Below are positions 6,802 through 8,503 of a stretch of 8,503 nt of DNA, piece after piece. Position numbers and translations under genes: made by a program. The stretch is from Peptococcaceae bacterium. Lineage in GTDB: Bacteria; Bacillota; Peptococcia; Peptococcales; Peptococcaceae. The stretch covers positions 1 through 8,503 of the forward strand of contig JAGARS010000040.1 in the NCBI GenBank assembly GCA_017622155.1. The letters run 5' to 3'. Under the pieces are notes generated by a model, which worked only from the letters and a program-made list of their open reading frames with translations, had not been told where the DNA came from and searched no databases. The first letter of the stretch is position 1. The number at the start of each line of letters is the position of its first letter.

Positions 6802-6820
6802 CGTATGTCTCCAGTTATTC

Positions 6821-6849
6821 ATTTTAGAGCCTTTTGCGCCGTTCGTCAA
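6821..6849 (-). promoter_or_regulatory. Sigma-A promoter of the maturase gene
   Basis: On the minus strand -35 TTGACG (6844-6849) and -10 TAAAAT (6821-6826), each five of six consensus bases, are separated by exactly 17 nt. Transcription should begin near 6814, giving a leader of about 80 nt that contains the 6764-6801 hairpin. In the 321 bp between the divergent maturase and htrA genes I see this promoter, the hairpin, the htrA promoter region and no convincing gene. Confidence 0.7.
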
Positions 6850-6978
6850 TGTAAATTGTGACAGAACTTTTTATGGCTATACTTTTTTAACACTCATCCA
6901 ATTTCACAAACGAATCTGCTGTATTAAAATCTTGACAATTCCTTAAAAACTTGATAACCATTTCATCAAAAAAATGTG

Positions 6979-6984
6979 TATAAT
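6979..6984 (+). promoter_or_regulatory. htrA -10 element
   Basis: TATAAT is a perfect -10 placed 71 bp before the htrA ATG. No good -35 lies at 16-18 nt. A TTGACA occurs at 6932-6937, but it is 41 nt away and has no matching -10 of its own. The poor -35 suggests dependence on an activator or on the A-rich upstream DNA (6968-6974). Confidence 0.5.
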
Positions 6985-6999
6985 AACAATTGTGTTATT
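6982..6999. promoter_or_regulatory. Operator-like inverted repeat at the htrA start site
   Basis: AATAACA (6982-6988) and TGTTATT (6993-6999) are perfect inverted repeats around ATTG. The palindrome overlaps the 3' half of the -10 and the expected transcription start, where a bound repressor would block initiation. I cannot assign it to a known regulator. Confidence 0.45.
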
Positions 7000-7055
7000 T
7001 AACCCAAAAACGGGTATGATGTAAACAGAAGAACGAAATCGAAAGGAGAATAAAA

Positions 7056-8375
7056 ATGTCCTGGAAAGAAGATATAAACGATACCACAACCTATAGAACA
7101 AATCATACACAAGAAGAAATTCTGGATGGCGTGTTCCGTGAAGAAATGCAGCAGAGCACAGTAACAGAAGCAGAGAAAGCCAAAGCGCGAATGGAAGATG
7201 CCGTGTACAAAGGCAGTCTGCATACAGAAGAACATATAGCCAATCATGCAGCAGCTGCCAAAAAGCCAAAGAAAAACGGGTTTGCTGTCATTGTAGCCAC
7301 CGGCCTTATCTGCTCCATTGTGGGCGGCAGTATTGGTGGTGTAGTAGGCGCAAATATCGCACAAAGCAAATATGAAGAAATGAACTATACACAGTCAGAT
7401 ACAGATCGTGATACTGCCATACAGCTGGTAGGCAATCAGAGTGAAATTTCCCCTGTAATTGCTATCGCAAAAAAAGTAATGCCGTCGGTAGTAGGCGTGC
7501 ATACCTATGGCACCTATAGTTATTGGGGCCGTCAAATTACCAACATGGAGCTGGGCAGCGGAAGCGGTGTCATCTACAGCGAAGATGGTTATATCATTAC
7601 CAACTATCATGTGATAGAAGATGCCACATCGGTAGTGGTAACACTTTCCGATGAACAGGAATACGAAGCAGTTATCATCGGTGCTGACGAAGCCAGCGAT
7701 TTGGCTGTGCTGAAAATAGATGCCGGCCGCAAATTGCCTGCTGCAGAATTTGGTAACTCCTCGGAGCTGCAAATTGGCGAACTGGTAGTCGCTATCGGCA
7801 ATCCGCTTGGATATGATAATACCGTCACAGACGGTATCGTAAGCGGTTTGAACCGTCAGTTGTCCGACTATACCGATGAAATGACACTGATTCAAACCAA
7901 TGCAGCTATCAATAGCGGCAACAGCGGAGGTGCTCTGGTAAACGGCCGTGGTGAAGTAATCGGTATCAACAGTGCCAAACTGGTAGCATCCAATGCAGAA
8001 GGTATGGGTTTTGCCCTCTCCATTGACGAAGTGAAACCGCTGGTAGAGCAATTAATTACCCAGGGACACGTGAGCCGTCCATACATGGGTGTTACCATCG
8101 ACAGCCAGTATCAGGTGGATGAAGAAACCGCTGAACGCTATGAAATCCCAATGGGAATAATGATTTACGAAGTGGCGGAAAACAGCCCTGCCAAACGAGC
8201 AGGACTCCGCGCAGGCGATATCATCTATAAAGTAAACGATACCTTGATTCAGAGCTTTGATGATTTGAGCGAACTTATCGACAGCAGCCAAGTAGGTGAT
8301 ACCTTGCGTGTATTGGCCAACAGAGATGGGAAAAAGGTGGTTTGCGATGTTGTGTTAGGCGACGGTGGAAAATAA
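7056..8375 (+). CDS. htrA: HtrA/DegP-family membrane-anchored serine protease with PDZ domain
   Basis: Degrades or refolds misfolded proteins on the outer side of the cytoplasmic membrane. The 439 aa protein has an unusual N-terminal region of about 73 polar, mostly charged residues, predicted cytoplasmic. One transmembrane segment follows (about 76-98, Gly-rich), then a linker and a trypsin-like domain (about 130-335). The catalytic triad is visible: H185 (TNYHVIED), D215 (SDLAVLK) and S290 (GNSGGA). A single PDZ domain spans about 341-437, with the YMGV start and the RAGLRAGDII core. One transmembrane helix, one protease domain and one PDZ are the usual layout in Gram-positive HtrA proteins. 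AGGAG (7044-7048), 7 nt before the ATG, supports the start. The gene is divergent from the maturase and appears monocistronic. Expression may be controlled through the palindrome at its promoter. Confidence 0.96.
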   Translation: MSWKEDINDTTTYRTNHTQEEILDGVFREEMQQSTVTEAEKAKARMEDAVYKGSLHTEEHIANHAAAAKKPKKNGFAVIVATGLICSIVGGSIGGVVGANIAQSKYEEMNYTQSDTDRDTAIQLVGNQSEISPVIAIAKKVMPSVVGVHTYGTYSYWGRQITNMELGSGSGVIYSEDGYIITNYHVIEDATSVVVTLSDEQEYEAVIIGADEASDLAVLKIDAGRKLPAAEFGNSSELQIGELVVAIGNPLGYDNTVTDGIVSGLNRQLSDYTDEMTLIQTNAAINSGNSGGALVNGRGEVIGINSAKLVASNAEGMGFALSIDEVKPLVEQLITQGHVSRPYMGVTIDSQYQVDEETAERYEIPMGIMIYEVAENSPAKRAGLRAGDIIYKVNDTLIQSFDDLSELIDSSQVGDTLRVLANRDGKKVVCDVVLGDGGK

Positions 8376-8386
8376 CGGGACTTGTC

Positions 8387-8487
8387 TTTTTTGCGCCTGA
8401 CTGTGTTGGTTTTGATTTTCCTCGCCTCGCGTACATTAATTACGCGTCGCTCGAAATGTCAAAAGCCGCCTTGTCAGTCACAAAAAA
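8387..8487. repeat. Long imperfect palindrome downstream of htrA (element C)
   Basis: TTTTTTG (8387-8393) pairs with CAAAAAA (8481-8487). The stem continues imperfectly through CTGAC/GTCAG (8397-8401 with 8473-8477) and TTTTGA/TCAAAA (8410-8415 with 8459-8464). The head contains a perfect inner hairpin, CGCGTA (8428-8433) with TACGCG (8441-8446). It starts 12 bp after the htrA stop. On either strand the T-run is the 5' edge of the stem and an A-run follows, the reverse of an intrinsic terminator. Function unknown; overall plan matches elements A and B. Confidence 0.5.
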
Positions 8488-8503
8488 TCCTGAGTCCTTA
8501 GCA

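Noticed and set aside
6751..6822. Short open frame (23 codons, two cysteines) on the minus strand just upstream of the maturase, a possible substrate peptide.
   Set aside because: Its ATG overlaps the predicted -10 of the maturase promoter, so it would not be transcribed from it. It has no ribosome binding site and lacks the six cysteines of a SCIFF precursor.
7395..8051. Long open frame on the minus strand opposite htrA.
   Set aside because: Same reasoning: it is antisense to the protease domain codons, with no start signal or recognisable domain.
1..8498. GAGTCCTT occurs near both window ends (2-9 and 8492-8499) as a direct repeat, suggesting a flanking duplication.
   Set aside because: It is an isolated 8-mer with no extension on either side, expected by chance, and the window edges are arbitrary.

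Overview
The window looks like a chromosomal segment from a strictly anaerobic member of the Bacillota (Firmicutes). The evidence is an [FeFe] hydrogenase, a two-iron desulfoferrodoxin that detoxifies superoxide, a radical-SAM/SPASM maturase of the SCIFF type (a family centred on Clostridia), strong AGGAGG-like ribosome binding sites and AT-rich intergenic DNA. I cannot name the genus, and the class assignment (Clostridia preferred) is inference.

Layout. The left half is read leftwards. purA (2278-3564) has its own promoter and ends in a clear intrinsic terminator. Immediately after it, a new promoter drives a two-gene unit: desulfoferrodoxin (1733-2107), then an exported, lipid-anchored [FeFe] hydrogenase (150-1697), separated by 35 bp. 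A DEAD-box RNA helicase with a lysine-rich tail (3844-5166) reads rightwards and is divergent from purA. The SCIFF-type maturase (5334-6734) reads leftwards and converges on the helicase. A membrane-anchored HtrA serine protease (7056-8375) is divergent from the maturase. All six genes look intact.

Function. The dfx-hydrogenase pair is the strongest functional unit: oxygen-stress protection of an anaerobe alongside hydrogen metabolism at the outer face of the membrane. The other genes (purine synthesis, RNA remodelling, RiPP-type peptide maturation, envelope protein quality control) appear to be separate transcription units placed side by side.

The less ordinary content is intergenic. Three long imperfect palindromes (36-112, 5199-5307, 8387-8487) each sit beyond a gene 3' end. 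Each has a stem of about 20-30 bp capped by a GC-richer head that contains its own small hairpin. At least two lack the terminal T-tract of an intrinsic terminator. A perfect 7+7 inverted repeat overlaps the start of the htrA -10/+1 region, and a 12-bp hairpin lies in the maturase leader. No six-cysteine SCIFF precursor gene is visible beside the maturase.
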